DNA from: Eriocheir sinensis
Taxonomy: Eukaryota; Arthropoda; Malacostraca; Decapoda; Varunidae
Direction of reading: 5' to 3'
Length of the DNA stretch: 64,000 bases
Assembly: GCF_024679095.1 (NCBI RefSeq)
Contig: NC_066522.1
Location: forward strand, 9,681,114-9,745,113
Under the pieces are notes generated by a model. The model worked only from the letters and a program-made list of their open reading frames with translations, did not search any database and was not told where the DNA came from. Within the stretch, counting starts at the first letter, position 1, and every line of letters starts with the position of its first letter. The translations under genes were made by a program, and so were the position numbers. This document shows, in pieces, positions 1 to 15,752 of this stretch.

Positions 1-60
<60 letters not shown>
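1..60. repeat. (AC)n microsatellite
   Basis: Uninterrupted AC dinucleotides reaching the window edge, so its full length is unknown. Confidence 0.97.
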
Positions 61-62
<2 letters not shown>

Positions 63-393
63 AAATACATAAATGGAATACATACCAAGCACCAGAAATT
101 ACTGCAATGCCGCCGAATATCTGGAAACAATAAAGATTCCCTTAATGAAAGAAATCAATATAGCCATTGTGATTAATTAATTGTCAGAGGCGGTTATAAT
201 TAAGTTGTTCCTATCATTAACCGCACGTAGGACTGAAAATTAGCTAATACAAAAAACACATGGAAATGACACCATCAATATAGATAATGATAACAATACT
301 CTATAACATTAGATTAATAATGATAAATGACAACAAAAATAACAAAAAATATTTATAATACTATCATTATATTAATAACAACAAATACTTCTC

Positions 394-400
<7 letters not shown>
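61..400. other. AT-rich stretch, no gene seen
   Basis: AT-rich sequence with short ATA/AAT runs. No ORF of note and no recognised repeat family. Confidence 0.6.

Positions 401-470
<70 letters not shown>
401..470. repeat. (AC)n microsatellite
   Basis: Pure AC tract of about 35 units. Confidence 0.97.
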
Positions 471-473
<3 letters not shown>

Positions 474-1051
474 AATAATGCAAGCACACACTCACGTCTA
501 CACAGTCATCCAATCAACCAGTTTCCTCCGCTGTCTTTCCCACGTTCAAGGCAATTCTTCCACTAAATCCTTCAGTCTCTCACAAAACGATTCCCTTTCT
601 TTTTCCTCCTCCTCCTCCTCCTTCTCGTTCTCCTTCTCCTCTTCATCAATCACCTACGAATGTGGAATGGATATAATGTTAATGGAGATGATTTTTCTCT
701 ATTTCCTCCTCCTATTTTTTGCTCTTTATCTTTCGCTGGAGTTTATATTTATCATTCTTCCTCCTCCCTTCATAGCTTTACCTATTCCCAACCCGAGCAA
801 AGCAAAGAGTGGGAAAGGACGAAAGGGGAAAAAGGGGCGATTCCTGTGTCTTCTCTTTCCCTCATATCGCCACCTTTTTACCTGTGACCACAATGTATTA
901 GCCCCTCCCATTTTCCTTTATCAGGTGTGTTCGCGTAATTAGGGGAATAGGGGCGAGGCAGGGCAGGTGTATGAAAGCCCCCTGATTCCCACGCCCTACG
1001 TACACGTACAAACACACATGGAGCATACGCACATGTGAACACCCGCACACC

Positions 1052-1053
<2 letters not shown>
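471..1053. other. Pyrimidine-rich DNA, no gene seen
   Basis: TTC/TCC-rich sequence, including a short (TCC)n run near 606-630. The open frames here come from stop-poor pyrimidine sequence and show no domain. Confidence 0.6.

Positions 1054-1097
<44 letters not shown>
1054..1097. repeat. (AC)n microsatellite flanking a LINE 5' junction
   Basis: AC tract that ends at the first codon of the LINE fragment at 1099. Together with the tract at 1662-1726 it brackets the LINE. Confidence 0.95.
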
Positions 1098-1098
<1 letters not shown>

Positions 1099-1412
1099 CA
1101 GCAGCTTGAGAGGGTTCAAAAGAGGGCATTTAGGGTCATTTTAGGCCCTGATTACCACGCCTACGACAATGCCCTGATCACCCTGAGTCTCCCGAGGCTC
1201 TCTGACAGACACCAGGACGCCCTCAGAAAATTCGGCGTCTCCCTGCTTCATCATCCTCGCCACCGCATCTCCTGCCACCCGACGCCCCTCCCCCCATCCG
1301 CTTCACTAGACACCACAACATACTCACGCCCTTCAGGGCGCCGCGAACTGACCGTTACAAACGAAGCGCAGTACCAGCGATAGTGAGGATTATAAAGAAT
1401 GCCCAGCAGTGA
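1099..1412 (+). pseudogene. LINE reverse transcriptase C-terminal fragment, one frameshift
   Basis: Reading from 1099 gives QQLERVQKRAFRVILGPDYH and continues with a leucine-rich segment (LITLSLPRL) and LLHHPRHR. This is the thumb/C-terminal signature (LExVQKRAxRxILG) of LINE reverse transcriptases. The frame then shifts by one base inside a C-rich run near 1284-1298. The downstream frame continues with RHHNILTPFRAPRTDRYKRS and ends at TGA 1410-1412. The fragment lacks the catalytic RT core, so it is a dead 5'-truncated copy. The coordinates include both frames. Confidence 0.82.
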
Positions 1413-1657
1413 TAGTCAATCCCAAAGGGTCGCGGTGCAGATTAACACCTCACCGCCACCCTCTCAGTGCTCCCTTTACACCACCCTCCCTTCCCCTTTT
1501 GCCTCTATTTTTAGCTCTCCTAAACCACCTCCAACATTCCCCTCCCCCCCTCTAGGGTAGCCTATTTAGTATTATAGTTTATTGTATTTCTAATTTGTAT
1601 ATTTTCATCCTAACGGCTGCCATACTTTAATAAACCTATTATTATTATTAATATTAT

Positions 1658-1661
<4 letters not shown>
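1099..1661 (+). mobile_element. 5'-truncated non-LTR retrotransposon (LINE) 3' end
   Basis: The insert consists of the C-terminal end of a LINE reverse transcriptase (1099-1412), a 3' UTR of about 220 bp, a TTTAATAAACCT signal with an AATAAA polyadenylation motif near 1628, and a short ATT-type tail. It begins directly after one (AC)n tract and ends directly in another of the same strand, which suggests insertion into a pre-existing (AC)n array. 5' truncation is normal for target-primed reverse transcription. The clade is uncertain; jockey-superfamily LINEs share this type of RT C-terminus. Confidence 0.8.

Positions 1662-1726
<65 letters not shown>
1662..1726. repeat. (AC)n microsatellite at LINE 3' end
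   Basis: Pure AC tract directly following the ATT-rich LINE tail. Confidence 0.96.
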
Positions 1727-1730
<4 letters not shown>

Positions 1731-4677
1731 TCGTAATTTCTTTATATTTATGGCCACCCTTCAAAGAGGACGTTAATGTTTTCTACGCTCGTTATCCGTT
1801 AGAGTCTGTCTCTGTTTGTCCTATATGAAAATATTGAATAAAGAATTAACATGTAGTCTCCATATTTCATACATCCTTTAGTGAATATTTCAATATTGTT
1901 TCATATATTCTCAATAATCCATTACTTTTTAACATCCAACGAATTCCTTTTAATTATTCAGTCTTCATTTTATTGTCACTCTTTTTTCCTCTACCTTCAT
2001 TTCTGTCTTTCTTCCGCAGTCCGTTTCCTCTATGTTTCTTTCTTGTCCTTGAAGCTATTTTTGTCCCTGTTACCTCCTTGCTTTTTCCCTCTTAACCATC
2101 CTATTTTCTCCTTTCCCTTGATCTTCCCTCACCTAATCAACTAATCGAGACAAGATGCAATAGCTACCCAGAATTATCCCCCCACTTCCCCTCTCTTCTT
2201 CCCTCTTGGCCTCACCTGCTAGAGAGAGGGATAATGAAACACATCTGTGGACATATCTCTTGGTTTCCCTCCCTTCCCCTATCCTCTTATTTTCTTTCCT
2301 TTCTTATTCATTCTTTATTTTCTTCTCATGTGTAATTTATCAATCCATTTATTATCTCTTCGTTTCTCTCATTCCTTTTTTTTCTATCTAAATCATTACC
2401 TACTCGTTCTTCCTTTCATCTACCACCCATTTTCATAAACATTCTCTAACATTCCCTGGGTATATAATCTGTCATCCTCTCTCCCACATTTTCCTTTGGC
2501 CTTGAATATGGTAATATGGTAACTCCTTTTTTCTTTAGTACTGCTGTCGTTTCTCTGACTCCTCTTGTTTTTATGTAGTTTTTTTCTTTGTCATCACCTT
2601 GCTATTTTCTTCTACTTATCTATATATGATATTCATATTTTCCGTCAAATTCTCTTTTTTTTTCACATTTCACTCTCTTAAACCTTTATTTATTCATTTA
2701 ACCAATCTTCCATCTCAGTCCTAATGTATTTCATTCCCTTCTTCCTCTTCTTCCTGTCTTTTTGACTCTAAACTCTCCTCTTTTTCATTCCTATATATTT
2801 TACTCTTTACATTCTTCTATCAAAAAAAGTGTTCCTTTGGCACCTATATGGCGTTTGTCAGGCCTTTCTTTTTAGTAACAAACCAACATTCCAGTTCGTT
2901 ATGCAAAATTTCCAGCAGCTCTTGGAAGCCAAAGCAATAAATTTTGTTGGAACAGAAAATGTTAGTTCAAGAACATAATTTCGGGAAATCTTCGGCCACA
3001 TTTAGCAGCAGAAGACTGACCAGCGGAAGGTAATTCAGCAACATTTCCACCAGATTACCACAAACATTCCAATGACTACGAAATAAACTGTTACGGAAAG
3101 AGCGTTACCTAGGTAGTTACGCATCAAAGTCTACGGTTAAAGCATCCACGTTTACACTACTCAATGGTGCAATGATAAACAATAACACCGGGATTTATTC
3201 ACCCACAGAACAAATTTACTCTTTCACTATATTCGTCATATGTCATTAGGACGAGCAATGAACACGCGTCATTCTTTATATAATCGCAGCCAATCATTCC
3301 TTCTTGCTAACCCTGCTTTACAGCTGACTTTGCCTATATCACATAATTTTCGTTAGTTCTTTATCAGGAACAAAATGAGCAGAAATTAAATGAATAAAAA
3401 CGCAAATAAGAAACGGGAGGAACGAAGAAAAAGCTGAAATATATAAAAGACTGTTTTGAGGAGCCATGAGGGCATAAATGTGTGGCTTAGCACTCACGAC
3501 AGCGTCAGGTGGACGGGACTCGTGCGCAAAAGTACAGGAGCGCGACTTTTTCTTGTAGATTTTTCAAAATTCCGGTTAAATATCATTTTATCTACATTCC
3601 GATTATCTTATAATCCTCCGGAGATCTCTACTTATAGGATGAAACTATCTATTTATTAATGACTTGCAAATGGCAATGCTATGTATGAAATGCGGCATAA
3701 ACATTCCGAAGCTGATTTTTCACTTACACTCGTTATTACTCATTTCTTTACTTTATTATTCTTTTATGGAAACATATGTGTTTTACAATAAACACTGAGT
3801 CTAATAGAGTCAACCATAACTGTCTATCTTGCACAAGAGGTGAGCTAACGCAAAATATATATAAACATGCAGCACGAGAGCATGTGTGATTGATCGACAA
3901 CCTCGATAAGAACCGGAGAGGAATCCGGCCAATCAAGATAGCCGTGACAGACTCCACCTAGACACCAGAGAAACACTTCCATTCCCGCTGACTATCACCT
4001 CCCTTTCTACTCTTTTTCCCCCACGTCTCTCCATCTTCCTTTTCCTGGTCTTGTCTTCCTCTGCCATTCAATTTTCTCTTCCTCCTTTACTCCTCTTTTC
4101 TCTCGTAGTAAATTTTCTTTCATCTCTCACCTCCCCTTCCTCTCCATATTCTCCCTTCAATTTAACCCACCTCCTCTATTTTTTTCTACGTTTAACACTT
4201 TCCTTCTCGATCTCTCCTCTTTTATCTTTCTCCCTTCCCTTTTCCCTCCCCCTCTTCCTCAATTCCTGTGTCATAAGGAGGCAGTAAACGCCATGAATAA
4301 GTACTATTGCATGAACGTGAAAGAGACATGTTTTGTCGTCGCCGGAGAGCAGTTGAAGGAAGGAAGGATGAGTGAATTCTGGGTATGTAAGGAAAGAAAT
4401 GAGTTGACTGAGAGGAAGGAAGATGCTGGAAGGAAAAGAGGGGTGCAAGATATTTTATGAAGGGAGGGAAGTTGAAAGGCAAGAGGGAGGAAGGGAAGTA
4501 AGAGTGAGCTAGAAAAAAGAAAATAATGAAAGGAGGGGAAAGGAAATTGAGTTGAAGGATAGTGTAAAAATTGTCAGGTTCAAGAGACAGAACTCATGAA
4601 GGGAAGGTTGGAACGGGAGGAGGAGCAGAAAGGAATAAGTTGAAAGGGTGGGGAAGGTGGAAGTAAAATGAAAGGTT
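1727..4677. other. Intergenic DNA, no supported gene
   Basis: About 1730-1880 is AT-rich. 1880-2820 is strongly pyrimidine-biased (TTC/TCC/CTT). 2820-3960 is unique-looking mixed sequence with only short frames. 3960-4260 is pyrimidine-rich and 4270-4677 switches to purine-rich. I see no splice-bounded exon or known family. Confidence 0.55.
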
Positions 4678-4755
4678 GGAGGAGGAGGAGGAGGAGGAGG
4701 AGGAGGAGGAGGAGGAGGAGGAGGAGGAGGAGGAGGAGGAGGAGGAGGAGGAGGA
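4678..4755. repeat. (GGA)n microsatellite
   Basis: About 26 GGA units, stop-free on both strands as poly-Arg and poly-Ser. Confidence 0.96.
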
Positions 4756-5353
4756 TAAAAAGCGGAGGAGCACTGAGTTACTTGCTTGCATTCTTCTATT
4801 CACACACACACTCAAACACACACACAAAAAAAGTGCAAAATGAATTAGAAAAGGCGAAGGAAGTAAAACGAGAAGTAGGAGAAAGAGGAAGAGAGGCAGA
4901 AGGAAAAGATCTGAACCACTTAATACCCCAGGAGGCTGTGTAGCTAAAATATGACAATGACAAAGCGAAAAATGAACCAAAGAAGATAGAAAAGCCATAC
5001 GATTATAAAAGAAAATCTGTAGCAGAATAATATAAAGAGGAGAGAACTACTCTGAACGATAGAAAATAGTTCAAATGAAGTGGAGTTAGTAAGCAATGCG
5101 ATACAGAATTTCGATGAACCAAAAACTGAAGGTCATGGAGCAGAAGCAGCGGCAGTACCAGCGGCAGTGTAGTAACAGCTGAACGAAACTGCAAAATTAA
5201 ATGTGAAGCTTGAAAAGTTTTGAAGGAGTTCGGAAAGGATGAGGAGAAAAAGAAAAGGAGAGAAAGAGAGAATGGGAGAGGAGATGCTTGAGGAAGAAGA
5301 GGAGGAAGAAGGAGGCCGGAGAAGGGGTGGGGCGACGAAGGGGACAAAGGGGA
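4756..5353. other. Purine-rich DNA, no gene seen
   Basis: Mixed purine-rich sequence; open frames are low-complexity. Confidence 0.55.
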
Positions 5354-5514
5354 GGAAGTGGAAGAAAAATAAGAATAAAAAGAAAAAGAAGAAGAAGACA
5401 AGGACGAAGACGAAGACGAAGAAGAAGAAGAAGAAGAAGAAGAAGAAGACGAAGACGAAGACGAGGACGAAGACGAAGACGAAGAAGAAGAAGAAGAAGA
5501 AGAAGAAGAAAGGG
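5354..5514. repeat. GAA/GAC purine-rich simple repeat
   Basis: Alternating GAA and GAC triplets, with interruptions, in two similar blocks. The strand is almost free of pyrimidines apart from the C of GAC. Confidence 0.85.
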
Positions 5515-5599
5515 GGTTAAAAGAGGAGGAATGGGACGACAAAGAGTTGAAGGCAGAAAGGAGGAAGAGAATGAGACGAATAAACAGGAAGCGTCGGCG

Positions 5600-5998
5600 G
5601 GTAAGGACAGTAATTAAAAAGAGGAAGAAGAGGAGGAGGAAGATGGGGAAATGACAAGGAGGCAGGTAAGGACAGTAATTAAAAAGAGGAAGAAGAGGAG
5701 GAGGAAGATGGGGAAAAGACAAGGAGGCAGGTAAGGACAGTGATGAAAAAGAGGAAGAAGAGGAGGAGGAAGATGGGGAAAAGACAAGGAGGCAGGTAAG
5801 GACAGTGATGAAAAAGAGGAAGAAGAGGAGGAGAAAGATGGGGAAAAGAGAAGGAGGCAGGTAAGGACAGTAATTAAAAAGAGGAAGAAGAGGAGGAGGA
5901 AGATGGGGAAAAGACAAGGAGGCAGGTAAGGACAGTGATGAAAAAGAGGAAGAAGAGGAGGAGGAAGATGGGGAAAAGACAAGGAGGCAGGTAAGGAA
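5600..5998. repeat. 65-bp minisatellite, about six copies
   Basis: The landmark GGCAGGTAAGG recurs at 5661, 5726, 5791, 5856, 5921 and 5986, exactly 65 bp apart, with a diverged earlier unit starting near 5600. Copies differ mainly by ATT versus ATG after GACAGT and by a few A/G changes. Because 65 is not a multiple of three, the long minus-strand open frames passing through it rotate frame each unit and are not evidence of a gene. Confidence 0.95.
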
Positions 5999-8581
5999 GG
6001 CTGTGACACGTAGGATGGTTTTGTTTTCTGGAGTATACATTTTTAGGTCCTACTTCTTTATTACATTCATTATTTGTTTTCTCTTTATATTTATTGCTTT
6101 CTGTATTCCTTTCGTTTGTACCCGAGTGAAGGTACAAAGAGGAGAGAGAGAGAGAACGCAAATACGAGGCTAATGGACGTTATTGCACATGTAATCGGCT
6201 TTGTCATTCTTTGATTCCCAATATGTTGTAATTATTCGGGTTCTTACATTATTTTTGTTACATAAGGCTTTATGGTCTATTCTTATCATTTTTGTTATTG
6301 TTAATATTACCGTTGTCGATTTTCTGACCATTATCATTTTCATTCTTTATTTTTGCCTTCAGTAATATCCTACTTTTATGTTTTTTGTTTAAACACGGAA
6401 ATAAAAATAAAAACACTCAGATACACGTGCCTCCCCCCTCCCCCCCCCTTTCCTCCCTCACCATCCATTCACCCCCCCACACATGTGCCTCCCCACAGAT
6501 ACTTAACACCCCTTCCCATCCGTCACAAATAGGCTACTTTTCAAAACTATTATGTCTCATTATTAGTATCACATAGTTATATTTGTCATCTCATTTACGT
6601 TTTTTGCATTTCCTTAAGTCGGTTTCCGCATTTTTTTATATTATTCATCACCAATCTTTGCGCCTCCTCTTCTCCTGTGGCCTTGTTCTTCATTATTTAT
6701 CATCTATTGTTGCACTACCACTTATTTGCATTCTGAGTCACCATATTCTCATTGCCTCATACATTTCTCTCTTCCCTTTATGTTGTCGTTTCCTCCATGT
6801 CTCACTACTGTTAGTCTGATTCCTTTAGTTTTGTTTTCCCTTAACGCTTCGTGCCCAATAAAACTGTGAAAGAAGAAAGGAAAAGAAAACGGAGCTGACA
6901 TTCTTAAGAGCACTTCAGCAGCAACGCACAAGGACCCACACACTTAGGCGGAAGAAAACAGACAAGAAGAAACAATAAAAGGAAAAGGAAATAAGCATTA
7001 CAAAGCTCACACGACACAAGACAAGGCAAATGTAACTGGTATGCTCTCACACTTTGCATTATTAGATAAGGGACTATATTTTTGAGAGGTAATGATAACA
7101 GTGCCGCAGCAGCTGAAGCAAAGATAAAAGAGGGCGGAAAGAGGACAGGCTTCCACATGCCGCCCCTCTTCTCTGCAACGATGTCTCAGTGACAAAAAAG
7201 ATTGACTAACTACAGGAAATGAGAAGTACCTGGCATTTTCATTTGTTTCATCAGGCGATATTTGACAACTGTTGATGTTCAGCTGAAACGAAATCATCAA
7301 AATGGAACAAAAGTGACAATGGAATTTTACAAAAGAAAAATTGAAAGGATGGAGATATCCCAGAAAAGAAAGGAAATTTTCATAGCAATCAATGTTTAAA
7401 AATAATATATGTCCCACAATAACGTTTATCAAATGTAGCCATCATATGACAAATTCTTGAACATACAAATATTATGATTCCTTCCATGCACACACACACA
7501 TCGGGAATTTCCTATTGACACGAATGCATAAATACACTAAGCTTATACCTAACAAGATTACTAAATTACTTTTGTTTATACCCTGAAGCTCTCCGTCTCG
7601 CGTCGTTACCAGGCGTTAATTTAATACTTTTCCTTTTGGTTATACAATATATATTGAGATTTCTCTAAGCGTGTTAGTAAGCATACATTGCAAACAAATA
7701 ACATTACCTCACCCTTTCTTCTGGCAAGGCTAGGGAAAATGTCTCCCTTGATTTCGCAGTTTTTTTTATATATATATTGATAACTTTGAACCAACTGCTG
7801 TTTCCGTGCGTATTTAAGAAAATGAGGTTATTGAGCGCGCCAAAGGAAGAAATCACTGTAGTTTCTTTATTTCTTACTACCTACGTGGGAGAGAAAAAGA
7901 ATCATAAGTACGTAATCTCATTTTTTAACACAACAGAAGTGCTTATCTTCTCATATTTGTGGAGCAGCTAACGGCATGTGCATTTTATAACAATATTTCA
8001 GAGCCAACCTTCCGAAAAGAACAACCGTACCTTACGCAGCTCCCTGGCAGGTGTAAGGATAAGCGCGCATATTAATTAAGCAATTTTGTATTCCGGGGTT
8101 ACACAAGATACGTAACGTTATCTAAGCGCAGCATGGGCCCCGCAAGTACTTCCCGGCTTAACATAAATTCAAACTATGCGAAAATAATTATACAAGAAGT
8201 CCTAATTAGTCCCCAGAAGTGAGATAATACTAAGCCTTTGTTAAGCGTGTTATTAAAGCAGATGTTTGTACCCAGCGACGTCGGGACACAGGCCTAACAA
8301 GTGTTGTTCAGTAATTAGCACCAATCACCCAACACTTGACTAATTACTCGCGGCAGTTACTGAAACAAATTTAACATTACAATAGTCACGACGAATTATA
8401 ATTTAGCGTAAAAACCGAAATTCCCACCGAGCAACAACTATAGCATTTTAATATAACAATAACCGTAAGCGACATTATTTTACTGAAACAACAGACTCAA
8501 ATCGAATATAAATATTCTATTTATTGTTATATCCTTAACTCCCGCTGCCCGAAATCACACCAACAACAGCTTTTTCAAACC
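5999..8581. other. AT-rich unique DNA, no supported gene
   Basis: Mixed AT-rich sequence with few simple repeats. A C-rich patch lies at 6430-6510. 8000-8580 is free of microsatellites and contains several TAATTA-type sites (see 8298-8348). No ORF has recognisable domains. Confidence 0.5.
8298..8348. promoter_or_regulatory. Interleaved double dyad (E-box and TAATTA sites)
   Basis: Two perfect 9-bp inverted-repeat pairs are interleaved: CAAGTGTTG (8298-8306) with CAACACTTG (8330-8338), and AGTAATTAG (8310-8318) with CTAATTACT (8340-8348). Each arm holds a CANNTG/NK2-like core (CAAGTG) or a homeodomain core (TAATTA). A regulatory role is inference only; no neighbouring gene is visible. Confidence 0.25.
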
Positions 8582-8918
8582 ACGGGCGGTGGCTGAGTGG
8601 TTAGCGTGCTGGGCCAGCATTCATCACGCCATGGACAACGTCGATTCGAATCCCTACGCTACCACCTGGGATTTTTCAGACACCACCGAGTGGCCTAAGA
8701 CTACCCACATGCTGTCCTGAAGATCACCCATCAACCCGGACTCTAGAAGAAACCGTCCAAGTGAATAAAAAATGAGTTCCGGGGGGCAGCATGAGCCAAG
8801 CATAACTGGCGCCACTATACAAATCGCCTGCGCCATGACGGGCTTGGGCCGACCACCAGCTAGGCCCCTGAAGAAAGCCTACCGGCGCTATAGGCTGAGA
8901 TGTAAAAGAAAAAAAAAT
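8582..8918 (+). mobile_element. tRNA-derived SINE, copy 1
   Basis: The head resembles a class II (Leu/Ser-type) tRNA, with an A box TGGCTGAGTGG at 8590-8600 and a B box GATTCGAATCC at 8643-8653. The roughly 53-base box spacing leaves room for a long variable arm. A body of about 250 bp follows, and the copy ends in an A-rich tail near 8906-8918. The second copy at 10361-10697 matches over the whole length, including GGCGCCACTATA and CTACCGGCGCTATAGGC, which fixes the ends. Non-coding; such elements use LINE enzymes in trans. Confidence 0.85.
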
Positions 8919-8964
8919 AACCAGAAATCCTTAACAGATATTATGAAGAAATGGTAGTAAAAAA

Positions 8965-9085
<121 letters not shown>

Positions 9086-9183
9086 TCGTTGTAGGCGTAA
9101 AAGTTTCAAAGAATAGAAAATGTTTGTTCGGGTTTTCTCAGAACTGACGCGGCGAATACAAGGAAGATGTAAGATAAGGCGAG

Positions 9184-9255
9184 GAAGGAGGAGGAGGAGG
9201 AGGAGGAGGAGGAGAAGGAGGAGGAGGAGGAGGAGGAGGAGGAGGAGGAGGAGGA
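9184..9255. repeat. (GGA)n microsatellite
   Basis: About 24 GGA units with one GAA interruption. Confidence 0.93.
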
Positions 9256-10017
9256 AAAGGAGGAAAAGGAAAAAGAGGAGGAGGAACAACACGAGGAGGA
9301 GGAGGAGGAATGAAAATAAACTTAAGAGAAAACAGAAACACTATAAAAAAATATATAGTATTTGTATGAAGAAGAATGAGACAAGGAGAAAAATACTGGA
9401 AATAAATGTTACTGAGACGATAAAGCGGGAAAAAGATATGAGAGATGAGAAGAAAAGGAAGAAAGAAGAAAAAAAAAGAGTAGATACAAAGAACGAAGCG
9501 GAATAGAAACAAGATGTGGACGAAAAAAGAGTAAAAAAAAAGAAGTAGTAGGAGTAGGAAGGCGAAAGAGAGATAGAGGAAGAGGGAAATACATAAACAG
9601 GACGAAATGGAAGCATACAAAAAAAAAAATGAAAGTAAACAAAACATAGCGGATGAAAAATGAAAGGAGTTGACACATGCAAAAGAAGAAGAGAGAGAGA
9701 GACAAGAAAGACCAGAAGGAAGAAGAGAGAGACAACACATAAATATTCAGAGATCGTGTAGCGTGGGAGCAAGGTTGTTCGGGGGAAGGAAGAGGAGAGG
9801 GGGAGGTGAAGGAAGGACAAGAAGGAAAGAAAGGTGAGGGAGAGTGCGAGTCTGGGATGCAGCGAGAGGTTGAGAGGGAGGGAGGGATGGAGGGAGGGAA
9901 GGAAGCGACATGACTGGCAGGGGATGGATGGGTGGGTGGATGTGTGGACGTGTGGTGAAAGTTGGTGTGGAGAGAACACTGCATGGACGTGATAACTTTA
10001 TGTGAACAATTGGATGT
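9256..10017. other. Purine-rich block, no gene seen
   Basis: Plus strand dominated by A and G. The overlapping minus-strand frames of up to 224 codons are Ser/Phe/Leu/Pro-rich translations of this bias. Confidence 0.6.
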
Positions 10018-10028
10018 CTTTTTTTTTT

Positions 10029-10061
<33 letters not shown>
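10018..10061. repeat. Poly(T) followed by (TG)n
   Basis: T run to about 10033 followed by about 14 TG units. Confidence 0.93.
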
Positions 10062-10064
<3 letters not shown>

Positions 10065-10360
10065 CCTCCTCCTCTTCGACCATTCTCTCTTCTCTCTCTT
10101 TCTACCCCTTGCCTATTTCTATCTCCCCTTTCCATATGGCACCTTTGATTTTCATCGTTTTTGTTCTAACATTTTTCCTTCATTTTGTCCACTTTTTTTC
10201 AATCTATATCCTCCTCTTCCTCCTCCTCCTCCATCATCACCACGGATTCTGTAACATTTCCATCACAATCCACCACAATAGAGAAGGCTGACTAGGACTA
10301 TATTTGCGGCAATGTTATCTTTTTGTCTGTCTGTCTGTCTGAATGTATGTCTGTCCCTAT
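10062..10360. other. Pyrimidine-rich DNA, no gene seen
   Basis: CTT/TCC-rich sequence ending in short TCTG units at 10323-10340. No gene seen. Confidence 0.55.
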
Positions 10361-10697
10361 ATTTATCTTTTTATTTTTATTTTTTTATTTTTTTACGTGT
10401 ACGCCTATAGCGCCGGTAGGCTCTCTTGAGGGGCCTGGATGGTAGTGGCCCCAGCCCGTTATGGCGCAGGCAAGTGTTTATAGTGGCGCCATCTTCTCTT
10501 GACAGAGAGAGGGAACTTGGACGGTTTCCTCTAGAGTCCGGGTTGATGGGTGGCATTCAGGACAGCATGTGGGTAGTTTTAAGCCACTCGGCGGTGACTG
10601 GAAAATCCGGGGTGGTAGCGTAGGGATTCGAACCCGCGTCGTCCGTCATGCAGTGAATGTGAGCCCAGCACACTACCACTCAGCCATCGCCTACCCA
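10361..10697 (-). mobile_element. tRNA-derived SINE, copy 2
   Basis: On the minus strand the A box TGGCTGAGTGG is at 10686-10676 and the B box GGGTTCGAATCC at 10635-10624. A GGTAG/CTACC acceptor-stem pairing is still visible around the tRNA-like head. The body matches copy 1 at 8582-8918, and the 3' tail is A-rich (T-rich on plus, 10361-10394). Short TATC units and then a 184-bp (GA)n tract follow its 5' end on the plus strand. Confidence 0.85.
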
Positions 10698-10721
10698 TAT
10701 CTATCTATCTCTTCTTGGTTC

Positions 10722-12357
<1,636 letters not shown>

Positions 12358-12388
<31 letters not shown>

Positions 12389-12411
12389 CACACACACACA
12401 CACACACACAT
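12358..12411. repeat. Compound (CT)n(CA)n microsatellite
   Basis: CT units to 12385, then CA units to 12411. Confidence 0.95.

Positions 12412-15451
<3,040 letters not shown>

Positions 15452-15497
<46 letters not shown>
15452..15497. repeat. (CT)n microsatellite
   Basis: About 22 CT units. Confidence 0.95.
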
Positions 15498-15499
<2 letters not shown>

Positions 15500-15715
15500 T
15501 TATAGAAGTTCCGTGGCTCAAAAAACATTTCGCCGGTTGAGAGAAGTAAGACGAGGCGGAGGCAGAGGAGGAGGAAGAGGAGAAGGAGGAGGAGGAGGAG
15601 GAGGAGGAGGAGAGGAGGAGGAGGAGGAAAAGGAGAAGGAGAAGGAAACAGAGAATCAAAAGCGTAGGAACATTAGATATAATAGATAGATAGATAGATG
15701 GATAGACAGACAGAC

Positions 15716-15752
<37 letters not shown>

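Noticed and set aside
5003..6040. 345-codon minus-strand Ser/Leu/Pro-rich ORF
   Set aside because: Runs through GAA/GAC repeats and the 65-bp minisatellite; open only because pyrimidine-rich strands lack stops.
8582..8665. Functional tRNA gene
   Set aside because: A and B boxes are present but the cloverleaf is degraded and an SINE body with A-tail follows; the second copy confirms a SINE.
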